Part shown: one piece after another, positions 59,301-64,000 of the stretch | How positions within the stretch are numbered: the first letter of the stretch is position 1 | Layout: each line of letters opens with the position of its first letter | Source: Dryococelus australis | Taxonomy: Eukaryota; Arthropoda; Insecta; Phasmatodea; Phasmatidae | DNA: 64,000 bases | Direction of reading: 5' to 3' | NCBI GenBank assembly: GCA_029891345.1 | Contig: CM056993.1 | Coordinates: 107,871,800-107,935,799 of the forward strand | Made by a program: the position numbers and the translations under genes | Notes under the pieces: generated by a model | The model's database searches: none | The model's input: the letters and a program-made list of their open reading frames with translations, nothing else | What the model was told of the DNA's origin: nothing

Positions 59301-62290
59301 ATTCCTGTTGAAACTAGGGTTGTATTCCTTTCACTTCCCCTTATAGCAACTCACTTGTAGAAGGGATACTGAGGTTTTATTCCTCACACCGCCCACGTCA
59401 TACTGGGCCCTGTTTTAACCCTTCCTTAGTACACTGACTGGCATAAGTGCTGCTGTACCCAGTGGTTTAAAGTAACACGCTTCATTATGTAACAAATTTC
59501 GGTTTTAAATTTGGTCACAGTTTCCCAAATTAATGATATTGTGATGTAACTTGGGTTACAATAATATTGCATGAGTTACTTCTGGCCATAGTCTTACAAC
59601 ATATATAGATAAGACTTTGCTAGAGGAAATGGGATTGCTGCGAGAAAACCCACCGAACAACGGTAAAATCCACCAGGTGTTCCACATGCGGAAATCTGGC
59701 ACTTGGATCATTCTGGTGAAAGCCAAGCGATCTGACTACTACAGTATGTGTCTCCACAAACAAAAAGTTTACTATTTAACTGACGAGTTATAAAACTGTT
59801 GTGAAGAATCCAGGTGGACTAATAGTTCAACTTGAATTACAGTATTATATAAAAAGATAAGAATTTGAGTACTCACAGAGTAGTACTTGCACACACACAA
59901 AAAGTAGGACAACACATTTTCTACATGGTTGCGCAATCGTGACATTTAGCTGGCTATGCCACTTTCATCAGGCGTCAAGTTGTAGAACACTGCAGTATGG
60001 TGGAAGGGCACTGTTAGTGGTAAAAATAGCGGTCAGTTGGCGAACTAGGGTGCGGCAGGAAAATTGAAAAACTGCCGGTATAGCTGATAAGTGTGGTACG
60101 AGCTGTGATTATCTTATGTGGAGGCCTGGCTGCTGCCTGGATTTTGTTATAAACTGGTGAGCTATTTCCCAGCGCCTGGGTTCTGAGCTATTGCTTGAAG
60201 GTGGTAGGGCTCTCACAACTCTGGTACTGTAGCAGGAATCAAAATCTTTGTTGTGTGATGCTGCATGTGCTGCAATTGGTTCGTCCTGTATGTTATTAAT
60301 GTAATCAGCTATGACTTGTTTGGTATCTGCTCTATGGTCATTCATTCTCTGCCTGAGTGTGTTGGTGGTGAGGCCGATGTATTCTGCATTGCAGTGTTGG
60401 CACTGTAGCTGGTAAATCAGATTTTGTGTGGCACAGTTGTAGTTTCCTTGGATGGGGTGTGTACGGCTAGTGATTCTGCTATTAAAAGAAGTTGTGGGTT
60501 GATAGATGGCACAGGTGCCACAGCATGAGCTATTGCGTGGGTGGTATCCTTTGGGGGTAATAGTTTGGTTGCCATTTGTGGTGGGCTACAGTTTTGGACG
60601 AACCAGTTTGTTGCGAAGGTTAGGTGGCCTTTTAAAGACCAGTCTGGGCAGGTCTTGTGTTTGTGGGGAGAAAGCCAGAATTTTGTATCCAGAGTAGAGA
60701 ATGTTTCTGAGTTTACTTAGACCTTCATGATATGGGACCACCAGGGGTATATCGGAGTTGTTGACAAGCTTGGTCTGGAGACTGAATACCTGTGAGCAGG
60801 CTCCACCGTTGTGCGTACCGGGTATGCAGAAAGACTGGCATATGGCGAGTACGTGTGGGTTAGATAATAAGTGTTTTGATTTGATTGAGTAGAGTTTCCG
60901 GGGTTGCCGCGAAAGCATAGTTTAACTGGTGTGACGTCACCGGCTTAGAGAAGGATGGAAGACAACAACAAAACACACTGTAGGAGCCCTCTAGCGGTGG
61001 GCAGTAGTACTTGGTACCTTTGTCCTGCATAACTTCAGTGGGCCGGTGAATAATACAATACCACTGGGCTGGAACGTCCATTCTTGCCAGGGTAAACAGG
61101 ACAAGTTGAAGTCATGTGGTGGTATCAATTTTGGAATAACAGACAGATACTTCAATTATATTTATTAGTATACATTACATCTGCATCATATGCATACGTA
61201 ACCAATGACAGATATAATTTAGGTAAGTATAGAATTAATTGTTCTTGCATTGCTCTTAGAATCATCAGTGTTAGCTGCCATGAGATCAGCAGGTGATGAG
61301 CAAGCAATGTAGTGGATCTCGTAGACCATCATTGTCTTGATGCTAACCAGTGAAACTGTTGGTGGTCTTAAGATCAGACAGTGGATAAAACTGAAAGATT
61401 GATGTTTTTTCATTAATAAATTTTTGACTAACAAGAATTGTGTGAAGATGCAAGAATAGAACACCAAATTGCATAGAGCATGTCCCTTAGCACAACTCAC
61501 CACCACGATGCTTCACGAACACCTGACTTCCTGCCAGTAGTCCAGGGCCATCAGCTCCTGTCTTGCTGCATTGCACAAACTCTTGTTACTTACTGTAATT
61601 GTGGAAGTGTCAGCAGCATGAGAATTTCAGAAATGTACATGTTAACTGATCACGGGAATTAACCCCCCAAAGAAAAACAAAGTATTCACCCATTTATAGG
61701 ATGGTTTCTTGGCTGACAGTAGATGTCAGCTACAACCATGTGCATCCCAAAGCAGTCAAAAACTCATTTAGGATTTCTTTGAATGATCATGAATCATGTG
61801 TATAGGTTTGGGTGCCAGATATTTGGAGATACAAAGTAGATGGCCATGCAAGGTGGCCTAGGATCCCAGCTTTGGTCATTGTTTGCTTATTACCCAAGTG
61901 ATCTAGAACAGAGGAGGTACTCTGATTTGGCTCCTAGTTCATGCAGATTGCAAATACCATTCGCATGCAGTCTTGGATGACCATGGATCCCTTACTATGG
62001 CCATTGCTTTGTGCACACCCCAAGATCTAACACTCACAGAAGGTAAAGTGACAGTATTTCAGACCTCTGAGTGTAGGGCTCCAGGGTTCATATCTATTTC
62101 ATGTGTTTAAACTCATTTAACTCTGTAGGTGATGTAGCATTTTTTTTCCAGGGACAGCCATATTGAAGACATTATGGACATACTGGCATCTGATAGTCCT
62201 GTTGAGATCGCCAAACTGAAGGAGTGGGCTGAGAAGTCTTGCTTGGACCCAAATGATCCAAGCAATGCCTCCTTTTTCAATTTTATCAAG
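5440..62290 (+). CDS. CC2D2A: CC2D2A, internal part of gene (10 exons)
   Basis: Coiled-coil and C2 domain-containing protein 2A is a scaffold of the ciliary transition zone (MKS/B9 module) that helps gate entry of membrane proteins into cilia. Ten exons with AG acceptors and GT donors splice in one phase without a stop (5440-5551, 6060-6224, 7419-7557, 18338-18476, 19456-19739, 32329-32647, 37178-37431, 45407-45649, 53585-53824, 62152-62290), giving 678 codons. The translated blocks line up in order with the vertebrate protein as I remember it: RYLEDEGLY, KWFGDDGE, HHPLFSHEHVL, LYLKIIFNG, HAGVGSG and SCLDPNDPSNA all have clear counterparts. The visible part covers roughly the second tenth to the middle of the family protein. 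The first exon is not certain and the C-terminal half is outside the window. Introns run from 0.5 to 12.6 kb and are filled with mobile elements. Family assignment is firm; the exact exon edges rest on splice motifs and phase. Confidence 0.95.
6060..6224 (+). CDS. CC2D2A: CC2D2A exon 2 of the visible set
   Basis: It has acceptor CCTCAG and donor GTGAGC. The first codon is completed by one base from the previous exon and gives a Gly/Asp/Glu-rich start, then EILGLKNDWELLIQGF and WREQVAKEKAVLFCPSSDP. This matches the vertebrate segment with LLGLDHVADDF and MEREMLFIPS. The exon is 165 nt (55 codons), so phase is unchanged. The intron before it is 508 bp and looks free of large insertions. Confidence 0.92.
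6225..7418. other. Intron, AT-rich, one MITE end
   Basis: The only recognisable feature is CCAAAAGTGTTCCTTTAACC plus GTGAACC at about 7120-7145, a right end of family M without a clear left partner. The remainder is AT-rich intron. Confidence 0.5.
7419..7557 (+). CDS. CC2D2A: CC2D2A exon 3 of the visible set
   Basis: It has acceptor GGTGCAG and donor GTGAGT. The block PRYLEDEGLYVGTKPPAARR is one of the most conserved stretches of the family (vertebrate RFLEDEGLYTGVRPEVAR), followed by NKLEQRLISEGNM. Two bases are left over and are completed by the next exon 10.8 kb downstream. Confidence 0.95.
7558..9123. other. Intron, no clear element
   Basis: AT-rich intron with short chance open frames on both strands. 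A slightly GC-richer patch at 8830-8980 has repeated CTGTCGG-like words but no recognised family. Confidence 0.5.
10831..10854. repeat. Perfect 24-bp palindrome
   Basis: The sequence from CCATGGCTACAA to TTGTAGCCATGG is its own reverse complement, and TGTCTC/GAGACA on either side partly extend the pairing. It lies inside the 1.35-kb insertion. Confidence 0.95.
11704..11726. repeat. GC hairpin, 8-bp arms
   Basis: CCTCGGGG and CCCCGAGG enclose a 7-nt AT loop within the retroposon-like insertion. It could be a transcript stem-loop. Confidence 0.8.
12621..13737. other. Intron, no clear element
   Basis: AT-rich intron. Open frames at 13063-13364 and 13538-13732 have no recognisable product and carry intron-like composition. 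Confidence 0.5.
13738..15366 (-). mobile_element. LTR-like fossil, family E/F
   Basis: Read on the minus strand it starts near 15366 with TTGACGCATACCACCCTACT and holds a TATA-like TATATAAGGAG (about 14869-14879). A related GC-rich leader follows. The plus-strand element starting at 47683 has the same layout (TTGACGCATGCC start, TATAAATAG, CAG-rich leader). Ends of the TGACGC type tie both to family A. The left boundary is approximate. It is an old, broken copy without protein genes. Confidence 0.45.
15367..16139. other. Intron, no clear element
   Basis: AT-rich intron with chance minus-strand open frames (15436-15618, 15841-16134); nothing recognised. Confidence 0.5.
16140..17960. mobile_element. 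GC-rich fossil fragment of an LTR-type element, unresolved
   Basis: GC-rich and unlike the flanking intron. A segment near 16272-16315 (ATACAAAACTGGCCATGTGG) is matched by one near 37709-37760 (ATACAGAACTGGCCGTGTGG), so the two blocks share ancestry. Minus-strand open frames (16200-16640) are not a recognised protein. I call it a broken retroelement remnant by context only. Confidence 0.35.
17961..18337. other. Intron, no clear element
   Basis: Ordinary AT-rich sequence leading to the acceptor of the exon at 18338. Confidence 0.5.
18338..18476 (+). CDS. CC2D2A: CC2D2A exon 4 of the visible set
   Basis: It has acceptor TTGTTCAG and donor GTAAGT. It reads RKWFGDDGEVVSLPDPRQR, matching vertebrate RRWFGDDGRILALPNPIK, then a less conserved linker ending EVEYKP in phase 0. 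The phase fit to exon 3 across a 10.8-kb repeat-filled intron supports both ends. Confidence 0.94.
19144..19402. mobile_element. MITE-like repeat with GGCGTAGCC ends
   Basis: The left end CAGTGGCGTAGCCAGAAATT leads into CAAGGGGGTGGGATTAC. The right end holds GTAACAACCCCTCAAACCCC and CCCAGCTATGCCAAT, roughly the inverse of the left. Such CAGTGGCGTAGCCAGG/CTGGCTACGCCACTG termini are common in animal non-autonomous elements. It ends about 55 bp before the acceptor of the exon at 19456, so its right half abuts the splice control region. Confidence 0.55.
19456..19739 (+). CDS. CC2D2A: CC2D2A exon 5 of the visible set
   Basis: It has acceptor GTCCCAG and donor GTCAGA, the weakest donor of the set. 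The translation has FLLDLEVTCVVFGHHPLFSH then EHVLTQRLQERYQRYLQRA, matching vertebrate [24 protein letters not shown]. The end is a basic helical segment (LAALRWARDNLRLSG). Reading past the donor stays open for only about 15 codons, so the splice is needed; with it the join to exon 6 gives RYQEEIRETHRLW, which aligns without gaps to YKSEIRQTRKFRD. A MITE-like repeat ends about 55 bp upstream of the acceptor. Confidence 0.95.
19800..20049. other. Intron, no clear element
   Basis: AT-rich intron between the exon at 19456-19739 and the direct repeat at 20050. Confidence 0.5.
20050..20717. repeat. Left copy of a long direct repeat
   Basis: From GAAGCACTACGGGTTTAAAA to GAGGCCGTTAA this segment matches 28288-29187 in the same orientation. 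Shared words include GGCAGGTTGAGGTTTTGATC and AACCAGAATTTAAGTGTGCT. The two copies bracket a 7.6-kb block containing a minus-strand gag fossil, so they may be its LTRs, though canonical TG/CA ends are not evident. The right copy is about 230 bp longer. Confidence 0.75.
20718..22367 (-). mobile_element. LTR-like fossil, family B copy 1
   Basis: On the minus strand it starts near 22366 with TTGACGCATGACGCATT. Shared segments with the plus-strand copy at 54607 include GTAATGGAGGCA, ACACAC and CTAGCTTTTAC and a TATA-like AGTATAAAAGGCA (about 21847-21859 here). AATAAA words follow downstream. Layout suggests an LTR with promoter and poly(A) region. Its left end is approximate. Old and broken. Confidence 0.5.
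22368..24559. other. Non-coding; GC-rich start then AT-rich
   Basis: 22368-22860 is moderately GC-rich and pyrimidine-rich, possibly part of the retroelement block. 22861-24559 is AT-rich with no recognised feature. Confidence 0.4.
24560..27700 (-). mobile_element. Broken Ty3/gypsy-like element, gag region
   Basis: The minus strand at 26771-27370 encodes a Gag-type protein of about 200 residues with the Retrotrans_gag signature LKGKAKAWWDKYSKFISEWE, followed by a QLTSRF block. Upstream in the same direction (to about 27570) lie Cys/His clusters of PHD or related zinc-finger type. Further along (26334 down to about 24914) are Pro/Ser/Thr-rich stretches and a possible protease-like region; no reverse transcriptase is seen. 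The element is incomplete, with several breaks, and appears old. Flanking direct repeats at 20050 and 28288 may be its termini. Confidence 0.7.
27780..28290. repeat. Imperfect tandem repeat, about 250-bp unit
   Basis: AATAATATTTGAAGC-type words recur near 27820, 28105 and 28290, each of the first two followed by similar text (AATAAGATGACCCACACGGT versus AATAAGGTGACTAACGTGGT) and a TGGCTGGCTAGTCCGAACTG-like stretch. The third marks the start of the right long direct repeat. Probably part of the retroelement leader. Confidence 0.65.
28288..29187. repeat. Right copy of a long direct repeat
   Basis: This is the partner of 20050-20717 and shares both boundaries (GAAGCACTACGGG start and GAGGCCGTTAA end). 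It contains an extra block of about 215 bp in its middle. If these are LTRs of the minus-strand gag element, this is the one upstream of gag. Confidence 0.75.
29188..32039. other. Intron; two GC-rich patches of unknown origin
   Basis: Mostly AT-rich. About 29655-29830 is GC- and CpG-richer (GCGGACGGCCGAGG), as is 30770-30960. Open frames at 29392-29817 and 30699-31007 span these patches but have no recognised domain. They may be old retroposon fragments. Confidence 0.4.
32040..32263 (-). mobile_element. MITE, family M, copy 3 (inverted)
   Basis: It starts TATAGGCTGTTCACGGTAA then AGTGAGCACTTTTAAA, and ends TTTCAAAAGGGCCTACTTTA plus CTGTGAACA. Its inner left part (GCCTGCATTAATTTTAACGG) is the inverse of the inner right part of copies 1 and 4, so it sits in the opposite orientation. 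It lies about 65 bp before the exon at 32329. Confidence 0.75.
32329..32647 (+). CDS. CC2D2A: CC2D2A exon 6 of the visible set, coiled-coil region
   Basis: It has acceptor GTCTTAG and donor GTAGCA. The exon encodes 106 codons of charged helix: LLCLWRDVKRLREAQGYVTT then PVRLHIRQE, matching vertebrate [28 protein letters not shown], then a long Glu/Gln-rich coiled coil with LIEELQQKYNAKMEEFSHQL and HWKRQQKAK. It ends in phase 0. This is part of the predicted coiled coil that gives the protein its name. Confidence 0.96.
32648..33690. other. Intron, no clear element
   Basis: AT-rich intron with chance open frames (32756-33010, 33209-33400). Confidence 0.5.
33691..34118 (+). mobile_element. MITE, family M, copy 4
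   Basis: It starts TATAGGCTGTTCACTGTAAA and ends TTTCAAAAGTTCTCACTTTA plus TCGTGAAC. The interior matches copy 1 over most of its length (TTAGAAAA, ATATGGAACTACTTTCC, ACCAACTTTACTGG, AAATACATGCAGGTAAGAGC). It is about 428 bp and has no transposase. Confidence 0.8.
34290..36287 (-). mobile_element. LTR-like fossil, TGACGC family, subgroup D
   Basis: On the minus strand it begins near 36287 with CATGACGCATGATGCATACT, like the start of family B, and carries a TATA-like CATAAAGGGAAG (about 36012-36023). The body is GC-rich and unlike neighbouring intron. The left boundary is approximate. No protein domain is recognised. Broken and old. Confidence 0.4.
36288..37174. other. Intron, no clear element
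   Basis: AT-rich intron up to the tandem TAGCAG acceptor at 37172-37177. Confidence 0.5.
37178..37431 (+). CDS. CC2D2A: CC2D2A exon 7 of the visible set, acidic linker
   Basis: The acceptor is a tandem TAGCAG, so the exon can start at 37175 (adding one Gln) or 37178; both keep phase. The donor is GTGAGT. The product begins with a basic patch (CRRRQR), then an acidic, Pro-rich linker (SGEGEEEKSPGEKPQPPEG), then VVERLKECMRPPGEPVLHLE, matching the vertebrate segment with RRRPWEPTLVPELS. It leads into the N-terminal C2-like domain. Confidence 0.9.
37640..38954 (-). mobile_element. GC-rich LTR-type fossil fragment
   Basis: It shares a segment (ATACAGAACTGGCCGTGTGG) with the block at 16140. A minus-strand frame at 37772-38257 (161 codons) is Pro/Ser/Thr-rich with no domain I can name. 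Context and composition suggest a retroelement remnant. Confidence 0.35.
38955..39353 (+). mobile_element. LTR-like element, family A copy 2 (short)
   Basis: It starts TGACGCGTGTCCAATTAGAC and ends GGCACGCATCA. Both ends match family A copy 1 closely (GACCAAAAGCGACTTAGGTA; GGTGAGAAGGAAAAAACACA), but only about 0.4 kb remains. Flanks ATGA and ACGA could be a diverged 4-bp target duplication. Confidence 0.7.
39354..40590. other. Intron, GC-richer start, poly-C run
   Basis: 39354-40160 is GC-richer and may be more of the fossil block; it contains a poly-C run at about 39779-39797. The rest is unremarkable intron. Confidence 0.4.
40593..41292. mobile_element. pogo/Tigger-type MITE, 700 bp
   Basis: The left end CAGTAAAACCTCTAAATAG and right end AGAGGTTTTTACTG are inverted and flanked by TA on both sides (40591-40592, 41293-41294). 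Subterminal words such as CCTCTCTATAACAAA recur at both ends. These are typical of TcMar-Tigger/pogo elements. The interior is AT-rich and no transposase is seen, so it is a non-autonomous derivative. Confidence 0.85.
41295..42000. other. Intron, one family M end
   Basis: AT-rich intron. CCAAAAGTGTTCACATAAAA plus GATTCGTGAATGGC at about 41802-41835 resembles the right end of family M, without a clear left partner. Confidence 0.45.
42001..43650 (-). mobile_element. GC-rich fossil block with internal repeat, unresolved
   Basis: Minus-strand frames (42035-42451 and neighbours) are rich in Pro, Thr and Ser, as in 24.9-25.7 kb, and have no nameable domain. A unit of about 175 bp is repeated imperfectly near 42471 and 42645 (TACCCCTCCAGTTGATGGTG versus TACCCCTCTGGTTGATGGTG). 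Likely part of a broken retroelement, but this rests on composition. Confidence 0.35.
43651..44679. other. Intron, no clear element
   Basis: AT-rich intron; nothing recognised. Confidence 0.5.
44680..44915 (-). mobile_element. tRNA-derived SINE, arthropod type
   Basis: On the minus strand it has box A-like GGTGGTGCAGTGGTAAACCC (about 44879-44903) and box B-like GGTTTGATTCTCC (44845-44857). The body AGGCAAATGCTGGAGTGGTT then CCATTCCTTCCCTG resembles a SINE I know from several arthropod genomes (AGGCAAATGCCGGGATGGTTCC). It differs from the SINE at 2464. Confidence 0.75.
45407..45649 (+). CDS. CC2D2A: CC2D2A exon 8 of the visible set, N-terminal C2-like domain
   Basis: It has acceptor TTTTTCAG and donor GTTTGT. 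It encodes the first strands of the CC2D2A N-terminal C2-like domain: RQLYLKIIFNGSEVCESKHQ, then FPICIIQLPECLKIELHEEE and HLIAEVYVPMPS. The vertebrate counterpart is VYLKVLFNNKEVSRT, then LQIVNWPESLTLQVYE and LLAEVFLPIPE. The exon is 243 nt and leaves two bases. The open frame runs past the donor into intron sequence, which is not coding. Confidence 0.97.
45894..47637 (+). mobile_element. MITE, family M, copy 5, split by an insertion
   Basis: The left end (GTTCATGATAGAGTGATCAC) stops after about 35 bp at the start of the LTR-like copy at 45931. The right part resumes after 47451 and ends AAAAAGTACTCTCTTTACCA plus TAAATAGCCCA. Apart from the insertion the MITE would be about 0.2 kb. Confidence 0.6.
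45931..47451 (-). mobile_element. LTR-like element, family A copy 3 (inverted)
   Basis: It begins TGACGCATGCCGTTTC and is the inverse of copy 1 over about 1.5 kb; for example CCTTCTCACCTGG pairs with CCAGGTGAGAAGG, and GTTCCAGGTGTAGGTGACCT of copy 1 pairs with 46551-46573. It has the TATA-like CTATATAAGTCCGGC (about 46268). It lacks the 1.35-kb insertion seen in copy 1. No protein domain. Old and broken. Confidence 0.7.
47683..49180 (+). mobile_element. LTR-like fossil, family F
   Basis: It starts TTGACGCATGCCAGC and carries TATA-like GTATAAATAGAAG (about 48178), then a CAG-rich leader, with AT-rich DNA and AATAAA words further on. It is the plus-strand relative of 13738-15366. The right boundary is approximate. 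It lies directly after family M copy 5. Confidence 0.5.
49183..49860. mobile_element. Cluster of SINE-like tRNA fragments
   Basis: Box B-like words occur at 49436-49455 (GGGTTCGACCCCC, plus), about 49502 (GTTCGAATCCC, plus) and 49771-49784 (minus, GGAGTCAAACCCC). The last is preceded on the minus strand by box A-like TGGATAAGTGGTTAGGGTAC (49821-49840). None folds into a convincing tRNA by eye, so these read as retroposed fragments. Confidence 0.45.
50145..51070. repeat. Long GT/GA microsatellite with GA and TA flanks
   Basis: A purine-rich GA/GGGA tract (50145-50280) leads to a TA run (about 50310-50346) and then about 650 bp of mixed GTGTGT/GAGTGA units (50355-51003), followed by GATA/GAGA (51010-51065). 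It has strong strand asymmetry. The long minus-strand Ser/His/Thr/Leu open frames here (50301-51225) are artefacts. Confidence 0.95.
51071..52238. other. Intron, no clear element
   Basis: Ordinary intron. 52013-52110 (GGAAACTACAGGGCCGATTC) resembles words that flank minisatellite-bearing elements in insects, perhaps the edge of such an element around the minisatellite that follows. Confidence 0.4.
52239..53070. repeat. 10-bp minisatellite, about 80 units
   Basis: About 830 bp are made of a degenerate 10-bp unit, GGTAGTCACA with variants GGTAGTTGCA and GGTAGTCGCA. Occasional units differ in length. It has no spacers of CRISPR type and no protein role. The period is close to one DNA helical turn. 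Confidence 0.95.
53071..53584. other. Intron before the exon at 53585
   Basis: AT-rich, no element recognised. Confidence 0.5.
53585..53824 (+). CDS. CC2D2A: CC2D2A exon 9 of the visible set, C2-like domain end
   Basis: It has acceptor GTTACAG and donor GTACGT. It reads STTTLQNCKSMQLEFSNTQV, then THAGVGSGTYFSPFPGG and ERECFYTSGYILCKTGWG, matching vertebrate [22 protein letters not shown] and LMTSGKVSHSVAWA. It contains the HxGVGSG signature of the family. The final AG is completed by the first base of exon 10, giving Arg. Confidence 0.95.
53825..54606. other. Intron, no clear element
   Basis: AT-rich intron up to the TGACGC element. Confidence 0.5.
54607..58470 (+). mobile_element. LTR-like fossil block, family B copy 2 and associated sequence
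   Basis: It starts TTGACGCATGACGCATCC and matches the inverse of 20718-22367 over the first kilobase (GTAATGGAGGCAGGACAC, TCCTAGCTTTTACTG, AGTATAAAAGGCACC at about 55095). Beyond about 55740 the sequence stays GC-rich in patches (56000-57740) and seems composite. A 192-codon frame at 57068-57646 has no domain I can name. Boundaries after 55740 are not resolved. Broken and old. Confidence 0.5.
58471..59619. other. Unresolved block with an open frame lacking ATG
   Basis: At 58841-59062 the plus strand has 74 open codons right after a pyrimidine-rich stretch ending CCGCCTAG, then a TAA. The product is Pro/Ala/Gln-rich at first (PTSSTSTAPPQPVSAAVQPP), then QQIKQWKETVPESLDYVPTH. It does not match CC2D2A and is probably part of a fossil element. 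A GGGGTTGTAATCCCC stem-loop lies at about 59182-59196. Confidence 0.35.
59620..59755 (-). mobile_element. Degenerate SINE remnant
   Basis: CGAGAAAACCCACCGAACAA and CCACATGCGGAAATCTGGCA are the inverse of the body of the SINE family seen at 2464-2755 (CGCATGTGGGA). The tRNA-like head is too worn to assign. Confidence 0.5.
59930..60960 (-). mobile_element. Penelope-like retroelement, 3' part with GIY-YIG nuclease
   Basis: The minus strand encodes the C-terminal end of a Penelope-like protein. First comes the post-reverse-transcriptase segment LVVPYHEGLSKLRNILYSGY with LVFKRPPNLRNKLVRPK (in 60586-60918), then a Cys-rich linker (SCCGTCAIYQ), then the GIY-YIG endonuclease QCQHCNAEYIGLTTNTLRQR (about 60400-60340), ending with HQFITKSRQQPGLHIR. 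An in-frame stop lies between the two parts and the reverse transcriptase is absent, so the copy is truncated and dead. GCCTGATGAAAGTGGC on the minus strand near 59970 is a stretch often seen just after the frame in this class. Confidence 0.8.
60961..62151. other. Intron, no clear element
   Basis: 60961-61090 may still belong to the Penelope-like element. The rest is AT-rich intron ending at the acceptor of the exon at 62152. Confidence 0.5.
62152..62290 (+). CDS. CC2D2A: CC2D2A exon 10 of the visible set
   Basis: It has a pyrimidine-rich acceptor TTTTTTTCCAG and donor GTAATA. It reads IEDIMDILASDSPVEIAKLK then EWAEKSCLDPNDPSNASFFN, matching vertebrate [27 protein letters not shown]. It ends in phase 0. 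I see no following exon before 64000, so the gene continues beyond the window. Confidence 0.95.
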
Positions 62291-62779
62291 GTAATACCAT
62301 GTTAGGTATTTAACAAATAATTCTCGGATATCATATATGTTGCATGTACTACATGTTTGCAGGTTATGCTTAAAACACACATAAAAATAAATTTTCAGCT
62401 TGAATTACATAACCCAAACATTGAGAGAATAAAACTGATTTCATCTTAACAGCAAAATTATCTGGAAACCATGTTTTAATACCAGGTAAGGTGAATTCAC
62501 AAGTTTTGATATTTTCATGGTTTTTCTAAGTAGTTTACTGATTTGAACATAAACATGTAGGAGGAAAACGAAAACATTTATGCAAGACCTCAAAATTCAT
62601 TTGAATAATATTGTTTTATGTAACACTGAATGTTGGATGTAAAAGGCTCTCCTTTCAGCTTGATGTGGGGTTCGTGTGATGATAGAGGGGTGTTTTTCCC
62701 AGTCATTTTTTACTTTTGTGTGTCTTATTGTTCACTCAGTTCTCTCTCCACATAAAATCTCTTTTGTGCACCAGCAATG

Positions 62780-63460
62780 CATACTGTAATATCCAGAGTG
62801 GCTTTGCCCTACTGCAGTGTCTACTTGGGTAGGATAAAAAGTAATGACTACACTGTCGTAATGCATAACTGGCATTATCAGAGGAAACACCAGTTACATT
62901 CCTTCAATATATCTACCCCCTTCTACATGCCTGTCATCTTCTGCAACACATGTGGATGGCATCATACACCATCAGCATGTCCATCTCCATTAATATCTTG
63001 CAGTGACCGTCCTATGGCATGGTTGGTAGCTTCTCTTGTATTGTACTGTTTCCCACAAAGTGGTTCCTGCATTTTGGCGAAGGGATAGTGATTGCATGGC
63101 CTTATATAGAGTGAATATTGCGGATATTCTAGTACCTCCCATCACTATGTAGGCCTACGCAGGAGATCTGTCACAACATTTGCAGTGTGATACGGTCGGT
63201 GCATTGTCATGAAGGATGATGGAAGCCCTTGACGGGAAGTGCTGAGGCTTTGTCCTGAATGTGGGATAAAGATGGTGTTCCAAGAAGTAGCATGGTGTTC
63301 TTTTGTAAACATATTATTGGGGTGCTTTCACACTCCTCTGTTTCATTGCAATACTGTACTACGGTAGGTATTTGTCTGAAAACACGCAGCCATTCCCATC
63401 CACCACACTTCCTCAACTGACTATCCCTTATCAAAAACAGAAACCTCGTGGTCTGTGAGT
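62780..63460 (-). mobile_element. mariner-type transposase remnant
   Basis: On the minus strand a HDNAP motif (about 63212-63198) is followed by CGKQYNTREATNHAIGRSL and DINGDGHADGV (about 63065-62972), then a QKMTGM block and ILKECNW. This is the order at the C-terminus of a widespread insect Tc1/mariner transposase (HDNARPH, then RGTRYNTR, AIGRSL, INxDGxADG, WQKV). Several stops and frame changes interrupt it. The N-terminal half is not clear, nor are the terminal inverted repeats. Confidence 0.65.
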
Positions 63461-64000
63461 GATGCCTGTGATGATCCAGTAGTGTTGCCTCTACTTCTTA
63501 CTCAACCCAAGTATGCTCTGTTGGTCTCTAGTTGGTCCTTAAGTTCACAAGTGTGTACTCTGGATTGCAGACAGGTAGTTGGGGTCACAAAATGTTTGCC
63601 AAAATATTTTTGTGTGTGTTCTGTCATTTATGTGTGGGTAGCAGTAGTGTCATCTTTGGTGGTTGGAGGTGGTAAATCCTCCAGGGGCAGAATGTGTACT
63701 AGCATTTGTCACCCTCGGTGTGCGCAGTGTGTGGTTTGTAGTAAATATGAACCCCATTCGTAGAACTGCTACCAGTTAGTAAATAGTGTAGGCGTAAGTG
63801 TATGAAAAAATTAGATAGCACATCTTAATATTGCTATATTACTGTTCGCCTTTTACATAAAATGATTGCTTACTAGTTTAATTTCATTCATTTTCTTGAA
63901 AATGACTTGAATTCACTGGAGTACGAGTGTGTTATTTTTAATTTTGATGAAAATTAATGACCGGTTGCAAAAAATGATTTTTTTTATTTACGTACCGGGA
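63461..64000. other. Intron tail, no clear feature
   Basis: May include the worn 5' half of the mariner element. No further CC2D2A exon is seen. Confidence 0.45.

Overview
The window is animal nuclear DNA, almost certainly from an arthropod and most likely an insect with a large, repeat-rich genome. It has GT-AG introns up to 12.6 kb, tRNA-derived SINEs of an arthropod type, mariner and Penelope-like remnants, many MITEs and long microsatellites. The species cannot be named from the sequence.

The only host gene I can support is a partial, plus-strand copy of CC2D2A, a ciliary transition-zone protein. Ten internal coding exons lie between 5440 and 62290. They share one continuous phase (2034 nt, 678 codons) and follow the order of the vertebrate protein: N-terminal conserved blocks, a coiled-coil stretch, an acidic linker, then the CC2D2A N-terminal C2-like domain. 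The N-terminal start is not certain, and the C-terminal half (second C2 domain and the transglutaminase-like end) lies beyond the right edge. A CpG-rich stretch at about 2040-2345 is a possible promoter region.

Layout. 1-5440: AT-rich DNA with an (AT)n hairpin, a SINE, a CpG-rich patch and two MITEs. 5440-7557: exons 1-3 of the visible set. 7558-18337: a 10.8-kb intron with a three-level nested insertion (9124-12620) and further LTR-like fossils. 18338-19739: exons 4-5. 19740-32328: a 12.6-kb intron holding a broken Ty3/gypsy-like element (gag on the minus strand) between two direct repeats. 32329-37431: exons 6-7 with MITEs and an LTR-like fossil. 37432-45406: LTR-like fragments, a pogo/Tigger-type MITE and a SINE. 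45407-53584: exon 8, a MITE split by an LTR-like copy, a second LTR-like copy, a SINE-like cluster, a GT/GA microsatellite and a 10-bp minisatellite. 53585-62290: exons 9-10 with another LTR-like block and a Penelope-like fragment. 62291-64000: intron with a mariner transposase remnant.

The repeats do not form a pathway with the gene; they fill its introns. One element family recurs in diverged groups at several sites. Its copies begin TGACGC and end GCGTCA, one has a 4-bp target duplication, and several carry an internal TATA-like box, so they look like old solo LTRs. A second family, a MITE with near-symmetric 30-bp ends, occurs at least five times. I found no convincing undescribed functional system; the most unusual items are the nested insertion, the two repeat families and the zinc-finger-bearing gag fossil.
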